64,000 bases of DNA from positions 162,126,216-162,190,215 of the forward strand of contig NC_080673.1 in the NCBI RefSeq assembly GCF_030445035.2, given 5' to 3'. A program made the translations under genes and the position numbers. Positions within the stretch are counted from its first letter, which is position 1; each line of letters starts with the position of its first letter. This stretch comes from Dasypus novemcinctus (Eukaryota; Chordata; Mammalia; Cingulata; Dasypodidae). The notes under the pieces were generated by a model, which was given only the letters and a program-made list of their open reading frames with translations, searched no databases and had not been told where the DNA came from. Positions 34,531-47,600 of this stretch are shown here, one piece after another.

Positions 34531-36566
34531 TATATCTGGCTTAAAATGAAACTTTTCTGAGCCATTAAACTATTTTCATCAGGCAGTAGCTCATAAGAAA
34601 CTGAGTATTTTTCCTGTCCAGACCACACAGGAAACCAAGCATAAACAAGCACTGCCTAAATTAGGTGTTTGGGGATGTGCTTTTAGCAGATGAGGGAAAT
34701 TATAAATTAGAATATCTTTGTTTACAGGTAAAGAGATGCATAAAAATCTGTTAACTCTGTTTATATTGTTAATTTTAAGGCCATGCCATTTTCCCTAGGT
34801 AATGCTGAGTTCCTTTCAAATTATACAAATTCTGATTAATTGGACTCAAATTATCAACTCCTATTCAGGTATCAGTCCAATAATAAATCACTCACACTAA
34901 TCTCAAATAAACTTTAAAGGATGTCTCCAAATATAAATCCTACTGTATAGGTAGCTAAGGGAACATTTATATTCATTTGTAGTGGCAATTTTTTTTCACT
35001 TAATTGTGGGTGGGGTTTATTTATTTTTATGCCTCATAAACTTAATATTAAAATAAAACAAGGAGTTGTTTTGATATATTTGTCAATGAAAAAGAAAGTA
35101 ACTACAAAATATTAAATTATAATGCCTGAAAATGAGTAGGAATTCTCTAAATACTCCAAGGCCTCAAGAAACTAGACTTGTTCCATCTTATTGTTCTAAA
35201 ATGTTTCAGTCATATACTTCAGGAAAATGACAATTTCATTGAAGGTATTGATGTTCTAGGCAGAAGGATGGAAGAAGAATTGAAGAACAAAAGAACAAAG
35301 CCTATGCTAGTTGTCTCTGAAGAAGGGTTCTCCTAATACTTGGTCGTTTCCAGATACATTGCACAGAGCAGAACTTAATCACATGGTCGTACTAACAACA
35401 AGGGTGTCTGGGAAATGTGAGCTTTGTGCTTAGCAGCTTTTTTCCCAGATGAAAGTTAATGTGTTTAAACGGATATTGAGGAACACTAGTAATTTCAGCC
35501 TTATGTACTTACCAGTTCCAGAGCTCTTGAGATATATTACAAGTGTAACAATATATTAGGACCAGCTTTACTACAAATAAAGTATATATACCTTCTAGAA
35601 TAAAATGGTGCCTGGCTAGCAGTCCCTGAAGTTCTGGCAGACAGGTAAAAAGAAAAATGTAAAAACATTGAAAAGATGGAAACTCATGACAGTACAAAAA
35701 TACGTTTGATCAATTTCTTCAGAAGTCTTAGGGAATTTTCCATTAACTAAAATGCTCTGGGAGACAGCTGTGGCAAACTTAAATGTACATTCTCATTTGA
35801 CAACTGCCATCCTAATCTAACTAGGAAACCTTGTCCCATTCAGTGCAAGGTTTTGAGTACTGATGTTCTGCATGTAGTCTCCAAATTTAATAGACTACGA
35901 TTCCCACAAAAATACAGGTATGGACCTGTTTGTGGTACGATGCATACTAAAAAATACAAACTTCACAAGTAAACTCTTTAATTACAGGAAGCAATGAAAT
36001 TTTTGTTAGGAGTGTATGTTGAGAATTGTTGGTTTGTGTGTGTTTGTGAAAATGTTTGCAGGGGAGGGAGGTTACTTTTCTTTATTAACTTCACCAAGTA
36101 GTGAAAAGGGGAAAAATCTACTTCAGATTGATAAAGCTGTGCTTCATGAATGTTTGATAGATTCAGAGTTAACTATCTAAAAAGGAGATTTTATTATTCA
36201 TTCATTCAAACATACATTTCTAGACAATGAGTATACAAATGTGATCAAAATGGTCATGGTCTCTCTTAAAGTGAAAGATATAATTTACTTTGTTGGGCAA
36301 GGGATAATCTACCTCCTCCTCCTTTTGTTTTTCCTTTCAAATATTGACAAACTCCTTTACTAAACAGATTTTTTTTTAATTCAAAGAAAACAAACAAATA
36401 TATTTGTAACATGGACCTTCATCCTATGTATATGATGACTGCACTAGGATAGATGAAAAAATATAAGGAGCAGTGATGAGAAAGTATATTGAAGATCAAC
36501 GCTAAAGTTGAAAAGTTGCTTGGATTCAGAAAGATATTTTAAAAATTCAAAATGCAATAAAAGGGA
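34531..36566. other. Unassigned AT-rich DNA
   Basis: About 2 kb without a gene or a repeat I can name. A short 'ttattcattcattcaaacatacatttctagacaatgag' near 36195 could be an L2 3' trace. Confidence 0.45.
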
Positions 36567-37429
36567 GAGTTCTGTGAAGATGACATCAGAGTAGGACAGG
36601 CAGTGCAGACCACTCTTACAAAACAGGGGAAGGGATGACAGAACTGTCCAAAGGAGCTGCTTTGGATATCTACAGACCAGGAGGAGAGTGCCAAACACAG
36701 CATCCAGGAGGGACTGGGGACACAGAGACAAAGAGACTGAAAGGAAAACCATGAGTTTCATACCATCACAGCTGGGAAAGGTGCTCATTCTCTAATCTTG
36801 AGGCAAATAGCCTCAATGAAACTGGTGACTGACTGGGGCCAACTGAGAAAGTAACAGACCTGTTCCTCCCTGGGAAAAGAGAGGGTAAGGCAGAAGACTG
36901 AGTGTGGTTCCTCTTCAGTGAGTTTAAACAGAAAGGTCCTGCTTTAAATTGCATGCTCACAAACTCCTGCTAGTGGAAGTTGAAAGATAAATCTTGGTGG
37001 AAAGGTATGCTGAAGAGCACCAACAACTGGCAGGACAGGGAAAGTGAAGGAAGACAAGGCTTATCTCTTTTGTTCTTAGCCCCAAACCTCTATGGATCCA
37101 ATCTGCACCTCAAACGTGGGTCCCCAGCTCTATATTGATAACTTAAATAGGGCAATCTCAAAGTGGTAGAAAAAGTTAAACAAAAAATCAAAGAGACATG
37201 AAATAAAACCACAAGGCAAGAGGGAGAAATTGAATGACAGAGTAAAATCACCAATATAATCTGATGCAAAGATAATAAGAGTAAAAATTACAAGCCATAC
37301 TATGAAACAGGAAGATAAGGCTCAGTCAAAGGAATAAAACAAAATCCTCATGACACATAGGATTTAAGAAAAGTAACCAGTGATGTTCACATATATCACC
37401 TAAGTCAATTCAAGCAATTGAAGTAAAAT

Positions 37430-38010
37430 ATGGCTAAAGAGAAAAAGTATATTAAGACACTGGGTGAGCATAAAGAACAATTTGAAAGCCTGCAAAGAAA
37501 AGTAACAGAGCGTATGGGAATGAAAGTCACAATGGGTGAGATTAAAGATACATTAGAGGCATATAACAGCAGATTTGAATTGGCTGAAGACAGAATAAAT
37601 GAATTAGAAGACAAAGCATCTTTACTTGAAATGGCAGAGAAATAGAAAGAAAAGAATGGAAAAAAATTGAACAGGATCTCAGGGAATTGAATGGCAGCAT
37701 GAAAACCACAAACACATACTTTATAGGTGTCCCAGAAGGAAAAGAGAATAGAAAATGTGGAGAAACAATATTCGAAGAAATAATGACTGAAAATTTCCCA
37801 ACTCTTATGAAAGACATAAATATCAATATCCAAGAAGTACAATACACCCAAAACAGAATAAATACAAATAGACCTACTCTGAGAAGCCTAATATTTAGAA
37901 TATCAAACACCAGGGATAAAGAGGGTTCTGACAACACCCAGAGAAAAGCAATGCAAAACATACAAGGGAAGCTCAATAAGATAAATGCTGTTCTTTCATT
38001 ATAGCAATGG
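37430..38010 (+). pseudogene. L1-B ORF1, frameshifted
   Basis: Two frames make up the gene. The first (37430-37645) has the coiled coil (EIKDTLEAYNSRFELAEDRI and following). A stop at 37643-37645 ends it. The second (from about 37687) has the RRM part (TYFIGVPEGKENRKCGETIFE) and the C-terminal domain (PTLRSLIFRISNTRDKEGSD). The same order of domains as in L1-A ORF1 shows they are homologous. The upstream start is not certain. Because of the internal stop no full RNA-binding protein is made. Confidence 0.83.
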
Positions 38011-39603
38011 GGGCAAGAAGGCAACAGTATGATATGTTTAAGGTCCCGAGAAAGAAAAACTGTCAGCCAAGAATTCTTTATCTGACAAAATTGCCCTTCA
38101 AAAATGAGGGTTATTTAAGGTCTTCACAGATAAATAAAAACTGAGAGTTTGTCACCAAGAGACTGAATTTCCCAGAGATACTAAAGAGAGTGCTGCAGTG
38201 TAAAAAGACAAGGGTGAGAGTTTTGGAAAAGAATGTAGAAATCAAGATTGTAAGTAAGGGTAACTAATAAATAAAAGGTAAAAAGATAGATAACAATAGA
38301 TATGACAATGGAAACCCAGAAGATAAAATGGACAAATAAAATAATGCCTTTCCAGTAATAACATTGAGTATTAATGGACTGCAATCCTCAAGCAAAAGAC
38401 ATAGACTGACAAAATAGATTAAAAAAGCATGAGTCATCTATATGCTGTGTGCAAGAATCTCACCTTCAATGCAATCAGGCTGAAAGCGAAAGGTTGGATA
38501 AAAGATGTTCCACACAAATAGTAACCAAAAAAGATATGGAGTAGCAATACTGATAGTAAACAAAATAGATTTTAAATGCAAAAACTGTTAATAGAGATAA
38601 AGTAAGTCATTATATTTTAATAAATGGGACAATTCAATAAGATGAAATAATAAACATCTATGCATATAACCTGGGTGGCCCAATATATAGGAAGCACACA
38701 CTGGCAAAACTGAAGGGAGAAAGAGATGTCTCTATAATAACAGTTGAAGACTTCAATATACAAATCTCAGTATTGAACAGAACATCTAGACAGAGGATAA
38801 ATACAGAAACAGAAAGCTAGAATGATATGATAAATGAATTAGACCTAACAGAACTTTATAGAATGTTATACCTCAAACAGCATGATACACATTCTTTTTA
38901 AGTAACTCATGGATCTTTCTCCAGAAGAGACCATATGCTGGGGCATAAGACAGATCTCAATAAATTTAAAAAGACTGAAATTATACAAAGCACTTTCTCT
39001 GATCATAATGCAATGAAGCTGGAAATAAATAGCAGGTGAAAAAAAAGGAAAATTCCCAAATACTTGGAGATGAAACAACATGCTCTTAAATAATCAGAGG
39101 GTAAAAGAAGAAACTGCAAGAAAAAAACAGTAAATATCTCAAGATGAATGAAAATGAGAACAGAGCATTTTAAAAAAATCTATGGGATAAAACGAAGCCA
39201 ATGCTGAGAGGAGAATTTATAGCCCTCAATACTTAAAATGAAAATAAGAAAGAGGTCAAATTGAAGACCTAACTGCTCACCTGGAGGAGCTAGAAAATGA
39301 ACAGCAAACTAATTCCAAAAGCAGGCAGAAAGAAAGAAATAACGAAAATTAAAGAAAATGAAATGCAAAGCTAATACAATCAACAAAGCCAAAAGTTGGT
39401 TCTTCGAGATCAGCAAAAACAATAAACCTTAGCTATATGAAAAAAAAAAAGAAAGAAGACACAAATAAATGAAATTAGAAATGAGAGGGAACATTACCAC
39501 TGACCCTGCAGAAATAAAAGTGAGCATAAGAGAATACTATGAACAACTATACATCAACAAACTAGATGACATAAAGGAAATGGACAAATTCTTAAAAACA
39601 CAC

Positions 39604-40941
39604 TGTTTTACTTTGCTGCAAGTCTTCCAATGCAAAATACCAGAAATGGTTTGGCTTTTGTAATGGGAAATTTATTAGGGTAAAATCTTACAGTTCTGAG
39701 TTTGTCAGAACATCCCAATAAAGGCATAATCAGAGATGCTTTCTCACCTATGTCTGCCAAACAGTGAGGCAAGATGGCAGCCTATCTCTGCCTAGGTCCC
39801 TGCATTCCCTTGTATTAGTCAGCCAAAAAGGATGCTGATGGAAAGTAATGAAATTTGTTGGCTTCTATAAAGGGTATTTATTTGGGGTAGATACTTAAAT
39901 TCACAAGGCCCTAAGGAGTACAACTCAAGGTACCATAAGAGGTAATTCCTCACTCAGGGTCTGTTGCCATGTGTCGAAGCAAAATGACAGGTTATGTCTG
40001 CAAGGATTCAGCCTTCCTGTTTCCTTTTAAGGGTCCATGGTCCTAGCTTCTTCTGATCTCAGCTGTAGGCTGGCATAAGGCTCATCTCAAAGGGTTTCTC
40101 AGCTGCTCTCCTTTCTTCAGCTGCAAACTATTAAGCTCTCTCTTCCTGGGACCTCTGCCATGTCTATGGAGCTGTCTTTCTTCCACTGTGATCTTCTCTG
40201 TGTATCTACTTCTCTGTGTTCTTGATTGAATGTCCATTTACATAGCCTACCAAGGGGATGGGAACTCAAATCTGCACACCCTAATGATGGCATGAATCAA
40301 AGCCCTAATCTTGATTTAATAAAGTAAAAGTGAAACTCTGAATTTAATACAATCAAAAAGGCATTATGCCCAGAGGAAGAGACCAGTTTACAAGCATAAT
40401 CAATGTCTCCTTTTGGAATTATAAATAATATCAAACTGCCACATCCCTCAAAGCTCATTGTCTCTCAGAACTCAGATATGGGTGATCAGACCTATGGCTT
40501 GCTTCTTTCCTGGCCTCCTCTCTCAGCCTCCACTGCTCAGCTTTCTCCCCAAACCCAACTCTGGGCAATCATGCATATGGCTCACCTCTTCAGCCATGAG
40601 TTGCTCCATGAGTACTCTCTCTTGCGAACTTCATACCCAAGCTTCAGGTGCTAGTAATAGTTGAGTCCTCTCTCTCACACATAGCTAGGTCAAAATGGAA
40701 GAGCTCCCTTTTCTGTGTGACTCTTCTTTTTGTCTCCTTTTATATTAGGCTTCAATAAATAGGGTAGAATACAACCTGATTCATGCCTCCTTGACATAGG
40801 CCAATCACAAGCAATCTAATCAAGTGATCTAATCATGGTCCCTTAATCAATCTAAGACAATCAAAGGGTCTCATACCCACAGGAATGGACGAGTACAAAA
40901 ACAATCTTTTCTGATATTCACAAAAGCACTTCAAACTGTCA
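39604..40941 (-). mobile_element. Outer solo LTR inserted in L1-B ORF2
   Basis: The two parts (39604-39805 and 40449-40941) form one antisense LTR of about 700 bases, from 'tgttttactttgctgcaag' to 'ttcaaactgtca'. The L1 sequence stops at 'cttaaaaacacac' and resumes with 'cacacagcgacaagccacactgtctctagaag', so cacac flanks it on both sides (39599-39603 and 40942-40946) if the LTR ends at 40941. A 5-bp duplication fits ERVL-type or class I integration. 'caatacca'-like and 'tttattaggg' text near the start relates it to the MaLR-like LTRs of this window. Confidence 0.8.
39811..40443 (-). mobile_element. Inner solo LTR (family A) inside the outer LTR
   Basis: 633 bases from 'tgtattagtcagcc' to 'aaactgccaca', flanked by a perfect 5-bp duplication tccct at 39806-39810 and 40444-40448. 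It is the reverse complement of the LTR at 50136-50682, which starts 'tgtagcagtttgat' and ends 'ggctgactaataca'. No internal region remains, so it is a solo LTR formed by recombination. Order of events is clear: L1-B, then the outer LTR, then this one. Confidence 0.88.
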
Positions 40942-43885
40942 CACACAGCGACAAGCCACACTGTCTCTAGAAGAAATATAAGACTGCAATAGATGAACTG
41001 CTGGTAAAGAGATTGAAAAGGTCATCCAAAATCTCCCCAAAATGAAAAGACCAGGACCAGATGGCTTCACAGGTGAATTCTACAAATCATTCAAAGATCA
41101 ATACCAATCTTGCTTTAACTCTTCCAAAACATGGAAAAGGAAGGAACACTACCAAACTAATTCTATGAAGCCAACATCACCCTAATAACAAGACTGGATT
41201 AATGTACTATCAAAAAAGAGTACAGACCAATTCCTCTAATGAATATAGATGCAAAAATCCTCAACAAAATTCCAAAACGATTAAAAGAATTATATACCAT
41301 GATCAAATGAGTTTTATCCCAGGTATCAAAGAGTGGTTAAACACAAGAAATCAATCAGTATAATACACTATATTAATAAATTAAAGGAGGAAAATCACAT
41401 GATCTTCTTGATTGACAGAGAAAAGGCATTTGAGAAAATGCAGCATCCTTTTTTGAAAAAACAGTCTTAAGATATAGAAATGGCAGGAAACTTTCTCAAC
41501 ATGATCAAGTGCATATATGAACAACCCACAGCTAACATTGGGTTCAATGGTGAAAAACTGAAAGCTTTTCTCATTGAGATCTGGAATAAGACAAGAATGC
41601 CCACTGTCACCTTGTTATTCAATACTGTGATAAAAGTTCTAGCTAGAATAATTAGGCAAGAAAAAGAAATAAAAGTCACCCAAATAGGAGAAGAAGATGT
41701 GAAACTTTTGCTATTCACTGATGATATGATCCTATAACTAGAAAATCCTGAAAAATCCACTACAAAGCTACTAGAACTAATGAACAAGTTCAGCAGTTGT
41801 AAGATACAAGACTAATATAGAAAAATTAGTAGAATTTCTGTACAGTACTAATGAACAACCTGAGGAGGAAGCCAGCAAAGTAAATCACTTTAAATTGCAA
41901 CTCAATGAAATCCAATACTTAGAAATAAACTTAACCAAGGACATAACAGACCCATATTCAGAAAACTACAAAATATTACTAAAGAAACCAAAGAAGGCCT
42001 AAATAAATGGAAAGATATTCCATGTTCATAGATTGGAAGACAAAATATCATTTAGATTTCTATTTTACCTAATCTGATTTATAGATTCAATGGGATCCCA
42101 ATAAAAATTCTGACAACCTTTTTTGAAGGCATGGAAAAGCAAATTGTCAAATTTATTTGGAAGAGTAAGGGGCTCTGAATAGTCAAATATACCTTTAAAA
42201 AGAAGAATGAAAAAAAATTAAAAAAGAAGAATGAATTTGAAAGACTCTCACTTCCTGACTTAAAAGCATATTACCTAGTTACAGTGGTGAAAACAGCATG
42301 GCAGTGGCATAAAGACAGACATATTGACTAATGGAATCAAACTGAGAGTTGAGAAATAGACCCTCACATATGTGGTCATGTGATTTCAGACAAAGCTGTT
42401 GAACTCTCCCACCTGGTCATAACAATCTATTCATCAAATAGTGCTGGGAGAATTTGACATGCATAGCTAAAAGTGAAAAGAGTATCCCTATCTCATACCT
42501 TATACAAAAATTAACTCAAAATGGATCAAAGACCTAAATAAAGAAGCGAAAACCATAAAACTCCCAGAAGAAAATGTAAGGAATAATCTTCAAGATCTTG
42601 TGGTAGGTGGTGGTTTCTTAAATCTTAAACCCAAAGTACAAGCAACAAAAGAAAAAAAATAGATAAATAGGACATCCTAAAAATTAACCTTTTGTGCTAA
42701 AAATGACTTTGTTAAGAAGGTGAAAAGATAGTCAACTCAATGGGAGAAAATATTTGGAAACCACATATCCAATAAGGGTTTGATTTCCAAGTTTTATAAA
42801 GAGATCATTCAACTCACCAATAAAAAGACAAGCAACTCAATTTTAAAAATGGACAAGAGACGTAAATAGACATTTTCCCAAAGAGAAAATACAAATAGCC
42901 AAAAAGTACATTAAAAGATACTCAGCATCACTAGCTAGTAGGAAAATTCAGATAAAAATCATAGTGGGGTATCACTTCATGTCTTACAGAATGGCCATTA
43001 TTAAAAAAAAAAAATCCCCCCAAAAAACAGAAAGCTCACAAGTGCTGGAGAGGATGTGAGTAATAGGAACACTTCTGTACTGTTGGTGGGAATGTAAAAT
43101 GGTGAAACCTGTGCAAAACAGTCCCTCAGATGCTAAATATAGTTCTGCTTTATGATCCAGCAATTCTAGTACTAGGAATATATCCAGAACTGAAAGTAAG
43201 GATGTGAACAGACATTTGCTCAACAATATTCATAGCAGTACTATTCACAATTGCTAAATGATGGAAACAACACAAGGGGCCATCAACCAATGAATGAATA
43301 AAAAATGTGGTACATACTACTTAGCTGCAAGAAGAAATGAATTTGGGATATATGACAACATGTATGACTCTTGAAGATAATGCATTTAGTGAAATAAGCC
43401 AGACACAGAAGGACAAATATTGTATGGTCTCATGAATATAAATTGAATATAATTAACTCATCGAGTTAAACTGTAGAATATAGATTACTAGGAGACAGAA
43501 TGTGAGTTGAGAAGGGGGAGCTGATGCTGAATCAAAACTACAACATATGTATGTATGTATGAATGTATGTAGAATGCTTAATAAGGTAGATTGTAAATGT
43601 ATGGAAATGGATAGAGTTGATGGTAACACATTATAGTTAGTATAACTATCACAGTTGATTTATAAACATACTAAAAGGGGTAGTTTAGGTGGGCTGGTGG
43701 GTAAAATACACCATTATAAGCTATGGACTGTAGATAGCAGGAATATTATAATGATGTTCTTTCATCATTTGTAAGCAATGTGTCACAACAATGTAAGGTG
43801 TTGGTGGCAGGACCATGTATGGGACTCTAGTATGGTATGTGTGACTGTTTTGTAAACTCACTGCATCTCTAATTTTAAAAAAAGA

Positions 43886-44210
43886 CATGGAGGAAACTTA
43901 AATGCTAATGCTAAGAAAATAAGCCAGTCTGAAACAGCTACATACCATATAATTCAAACTATATCACATTCAGGAAAAGGTCAAACTATAGACACATTAA
44001 AAAGATCAGAAGTTGCTAGAAGTTTGGGAGGATGGGGAGAAAAGGATGAATAGTTGGAGCATAGGGGATTTTTAGGACAGCGAAACTCCTCTTTTGACAC
44101 TATAATGGTGGGTGCTTGACCTTACGCATTTGTCAAAACCCATAGAACTATACAACATAAAGAGTAATAAATGCAATAAGAATATAAAATGTAAATTTGA
44201 CATTGTAGAA
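43886..44210 (+). mobile_element. Older L1 3' UTR next to L1-B, sense
   Basis: Landmarks of an L1M-type 3' UTR: 'gccagtctgaaacagctacat', 'tcaaactatagacacattaaaaagatcag', 'ggagcataggggatttttaggacag', 'tttgtcaaaacccatagaact'. It is clearly from another, older subfamily than L1-B. L1-B may have inserted in its vicinity. Confidence 0.75.
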
Positions 44211-44489
44211 AAATTAACACTAAAAGAAAATGGAACAATACATGGAGGATAAAATTATGACATTTTCCACAAAAGACAGGTAAAAGAAATATTGAAGAAA
44301 ATGATTAGACAAGAGATATATATTTGGGAGAGAGAACACAAAGCCAACATAAGATTTACGTGTCTCTATATGAGCTGTGATTTAAAGCAAACTTTGGGAG
44401 CTAAAATAGACCTGTGTGTTTATTGTATTCTGGGTAAAATTCATAAAGTGATATAATCATAGTTTTCAGGCAGTATTACTTGATTCACA

Positions 44490-44770
44490 GAAAGCCAATG
44501 GAAATCAATGAAAAAATATCTAGAATTATTAAGAATTTAGTAAAGTGGCTGTTAGCAAGATAAATGAACCCATACACACACGTGCTTTTTTGTAAAAGCA
44601 ATAGTTCTATAATGGAAATAATAATTCCATTCATAATAAAACAAAAACAAGCAGCCTTATTAAATAACTAAGAATTTATGTAACAAATGAGTTGGTGTCT
44701 CATGAAGAAAATTGTAAATTATTAATGAAATCTCTACAAGAATATTTGAATAAATGGAGAGACATTGCTG
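44490..44770 (+). mobile_element. Old L1 ORF2 fragment, sense
   Basis: Text such as 'ggctgttagcaagataaatgaaccc' and 'aatggaaataataattccattcataataaaa', then 'gaatttatgtaacaaatgag', follows the ORF2 region just after the RT box in diverged form. Confidence 0.55.
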
Positions 44771-45305
44771 CCTCGTGAGTCTTTGAGCCATGCACCATCC
44801 ATCCAGATTGGGTCACATAGGTATCACAGTCAATCCAGAGCCAACACAAGTTTGTTGTGCTTCCTTACAGTTTGAATAGATTGGATTCAGAGCAAGATGG
44901 AATCTTCCAATCTCACCCATTTCTCATCTATTCTCTTTTACCCATTCTCCTGCTGTTGCAATTCAGGCTTTTCATGGTCAACCCTACATGCATAAAGGAA
45001 TCTAGGAAGAGATAGTTAAGGTATAATGCCAGGACTGAAATATATATATAACTTTAAAAGGATCTTATTTGCCCCCCAGGGAACAACTTCCTCTAAGTAG
45101 ATACAAAATAATGTAGAGATCAAGAACCTAAATATAGGGATTAGACAGAGTTGTTTGGCATCATTGATCATCACTTAATTTTGTAGTTTTTAATACTTTA
45201 TATAGGTACTCTAAGTCTCAATTCTCTCTCTAAAGTAGTGATAATCATAACATGAAAATCATTAGTGAAGATTGAGAATATTGAATGTTGTTATTATTAA
45301 TATTT
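44771..45305. other. Unassigned
   Basis: No gene and no repeat I can name. Confidence 0.45.
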
Positions 45306-45308
45306 GTT

Positions 45309-45412
45309 GTTTTTTTTAAGGAGGCACCATGAATTGAACCTAGGACTTTGTACATGTGAAGCAGGTGCTCAACCACTGAGCTACACCCACTCCCAATTTT
45401 TTTTTTTTTAAT
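45309..45412 (-). mobile_element. tRNA-derived SINE fragment, antisense
   Basis: Flanked by T-runs, the core reads 'aggaggcaccatgaattgaacctaggactttgtacatgtgaagcaggtgctcaaccactgagctacaccc'. In reverse complement it shows an A-box-like 'gctcagtggttgag' and a B-box-like 'ggttcaat'. Same SINE group as 28020-28258. Confidence 0.8.
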
Positions 45413-45889
45413 AAAATGGACCTAGGTAAAGCAAATGTGTTCACTATTCCTAATTCCACACTATACATTCTTTGGTATTTTATAATTTTTTCCAAGATAA
45501 AGTGCCAAGTCTTTGAGAATTTAAGAAAACATAAATGAAACTTTCAGATGTAACTCAAATTCATCAACATTGTAAAGAACTCATTTGTTCTGTTGGATAC
45601 TGGGCATGCCAAGCTTGATGTAATAACAAAATTGTGCAATCTGATAATCATATTATCCTACCAAATTAAGATACATTCTGTATAGTTTCATGTTTAGAAT
45701 ATGTGATGCCAGTATAAGCACATCATTTCCAGATCTTTTTTTAATCTTTAGTTTCAGAGACATTTCTGCCTGCTCATAGTGATTGGTTTAATTAGAATGA
45801 AGATTCATAGATTTCATTATGCACTTTTATATAATATAAGCTCTACTTAAAGCAAGGTTTGTGATAAATAAATTATTGAGATATGCTAT
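45413..45889. other. Unassigned AT-rich DNA
   Basis: Nothing recognised. Confidence 0.45.
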
Positions 45890-47600
45890 GAATACCACTT
45901 AAGGAGGACTGAGTGAGAACAATAGGGAGATCATTAATGTAGAAAACATTACTAGAAGAAAAAGGGGGTGTGAGGGTAATGGAATGAAGATGAAATAGTT
46001 CAATGATTTATTAAGGAGAAGAGCTGTCTCTGGTAAGTAGTTATATGTATGCGTTAGAAACATTTGAGGTCTATTCAATACATTTAAATAGGAGCAGGAA
46101 TCCAACATTAAGAGAAAGGAACAGTTAAAAGGGGGATGGTGAGTTGGATTATGTAATTGGTATCTGAGATTTTGAGAAATGAGTATAATTTGAAGTTATA
46201 AATATTATGATGTGGTGATGTACCGGACATGGTGGAGAGAAAAATAGAAAAATCAAAGATAAATTAGCTGGATAAATGTCCCTGTGATTGGATGAGCTGG
46301 TGATGGCTCAGGAAGAGGTATACTTTCAATAAGAATGGATTAAAATTTCTGCTTTAATTGGAGATACTTAAGCATTGAAATGGAGATATCAAGTAAATGT
46401 TTGTGTTTCAGGAGCTCTGGAGAAGAGCTGGCATGAAGAAATAATTTTAGAATCATATTTGCAGCTGTTGAACTGGAAAAAGTCATTTAGGGATAACATA
46501 AATAAAGAAAAGTAGGACTCATGTAAAGTACCCTACTTACACTAATATTTAGATGTCTGTTAAAGACAAGAAAGCAGCAAAGAAAACCCATGGGTAAGAA
46601 GAAACCAATGAGAATGTGACATCTTGGAACTCAAGATAAGACAGTACTTAGATGAGAAAAAATGTCATCTCTATTAAATGTTGGTGAGAGTCTGAGTAAG
46701 GTTAACCAGAGAATTGATCATTGGATTTTGCAAGAAGCTATGAGATCTACAACAAAAAGTGGAAGCGTCTCACTTCTTGCATTATAGTAGAAGGGAAAGA
46801 ATATGATTCAGGTGTCAGTGACATTTTGGAATTGATGACAGGAAGAAGAGATCATCTCACTTGAAGCTTATATACATTTTTTTCCATGAAATGCAGAAAA
46901 GATCCTTGCCTGAGATTTAGGAAAGAGGTTATGAGAATTAAAAATAAAGGACACTTTAAAATAGAACTGATAAGTCAAAGGTAAATTATTTTTTAAGGAA
47001 AGAGTGATATTATTTTCTGGCAGCAAATGTCACTTGGGATTTGTAGCCATAAATCTGAAGTGACTTCAGTAAAAATTCATGTGTATTTTTCCATTGCAAC
47101 TTTTAACTACACAAAAATTTTGTATTTAACCAGGGTTGGTGATAAAGAAAAAGTAGAGTGAAATAAAGAGTTGATTGTGTTTACAATGGAATTAGCATAG
47201 TACATAACCAGAGCAGTTTGGTAGAACCCAGAGGAAATTGAAGATATGAGTGAATAAAGAATTGCTTTTATAAATTGGAGTCCTTGGCTTGGTCAAATAA
47301 TTGTCAGAGTGGAATATTAGTGCAGTGAGAAAAAGAGAAGAGATGATAATCACAAAGCAGTATATTTCAAAATGAAACCGGTACAGTTATGGGGGAGGGT
47401 AATATCCAGGGAGATAACAGAGATTAAGAATCTGTAGTTAGGTTAAATGCATCATTGATGAACTTCAAAATTAATATGGATGTTAATCTTAGTGAGAAGT
47501 ATGAGTTAGTGTACCAGGTGCAGGACTCAGTGAGGGATGGAGGGTCTGGGAATTCAGTAAATGCCAGCAGCCAGGAAAATAAGTGACTTATTTGGGTTGG
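45890..47600 (-). mobile_element. Long L2 remnant, antisense
   Basis: The plus strand shows the typical purine-rich antisense of L2 ORF2. Examples are 'cctgtgattggatgagctggtgatgg', 'ttggagatacttaagcattgaaatggagatatcaagtaaatg', 'ggagctctggagaagagctgg', 'gaattgatcattggattttgcaag', and on to about 47600 with lower similarity. Up to 1.7 kb, with probable gaps. Very old and without coding frames. Confidence 0.65.

Larger units (their letters stand above)
38345..42660 (+). pseudogene. L1-B ORF2 (endonuclease-reverse transcriptase), broken
   Basis: The endonuclease region starts near 38360 ('taatggactgcaatcctcaagcaaaagacatagac'). The reverse transcriptase shows IDREKAFEKM near 41410. The frame 41480-41737 gives the palm with FTDD near 41720 in place of the usual FADD box. 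The C-terminal segment runs on to about 42650. Two nested LTRs (39604-40946) sit between the endonuclease and the RT. Frequent stops make it non-functional. In an active L1 this protein nicks DNA at TTTTAA-type sites and copies RNA by target-primed reverse transcription. Confidence 0.83.
36567..43885 (+). mobile_element. L1-B: near full-length, dead L1 carrying nested LTRs
   Basis: The parts in order are: a 5' UTR from about 36567 ('tctgtgaagatgacatcagagtagg'), ORF1 (about 37420-38010), an inter-ORF spacer, ORF2 (about 38345-42660, interrupted at 39604-40946), and a 3' UTR ending in one 232-type unit and a short A-rich tail near 43885. Without the LTRs it is about 6 kb, the usual size for mammalian L1. 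Its 5' UTR differs from that of L1-A and L1-C, so it belongs to another subfamily. Many stops show it is inactive. Its 3' end abuts an older L1 3' UTR. I could not define its target-site duplication. Confidence 0.85.

Noticed and set aside
36444..36960. Antisense frames of 114 and 64 codons near the L1-B start
   Set aside because: They lie antisense to the L1-B 5' UTR and its flank and share no similarity with the antisense frame of L1-A and L1-C.
43540..43575. (tatg)n as a regulatory element
   Set aside because: It is a short microsatellite in the L1-B 3' UTR.
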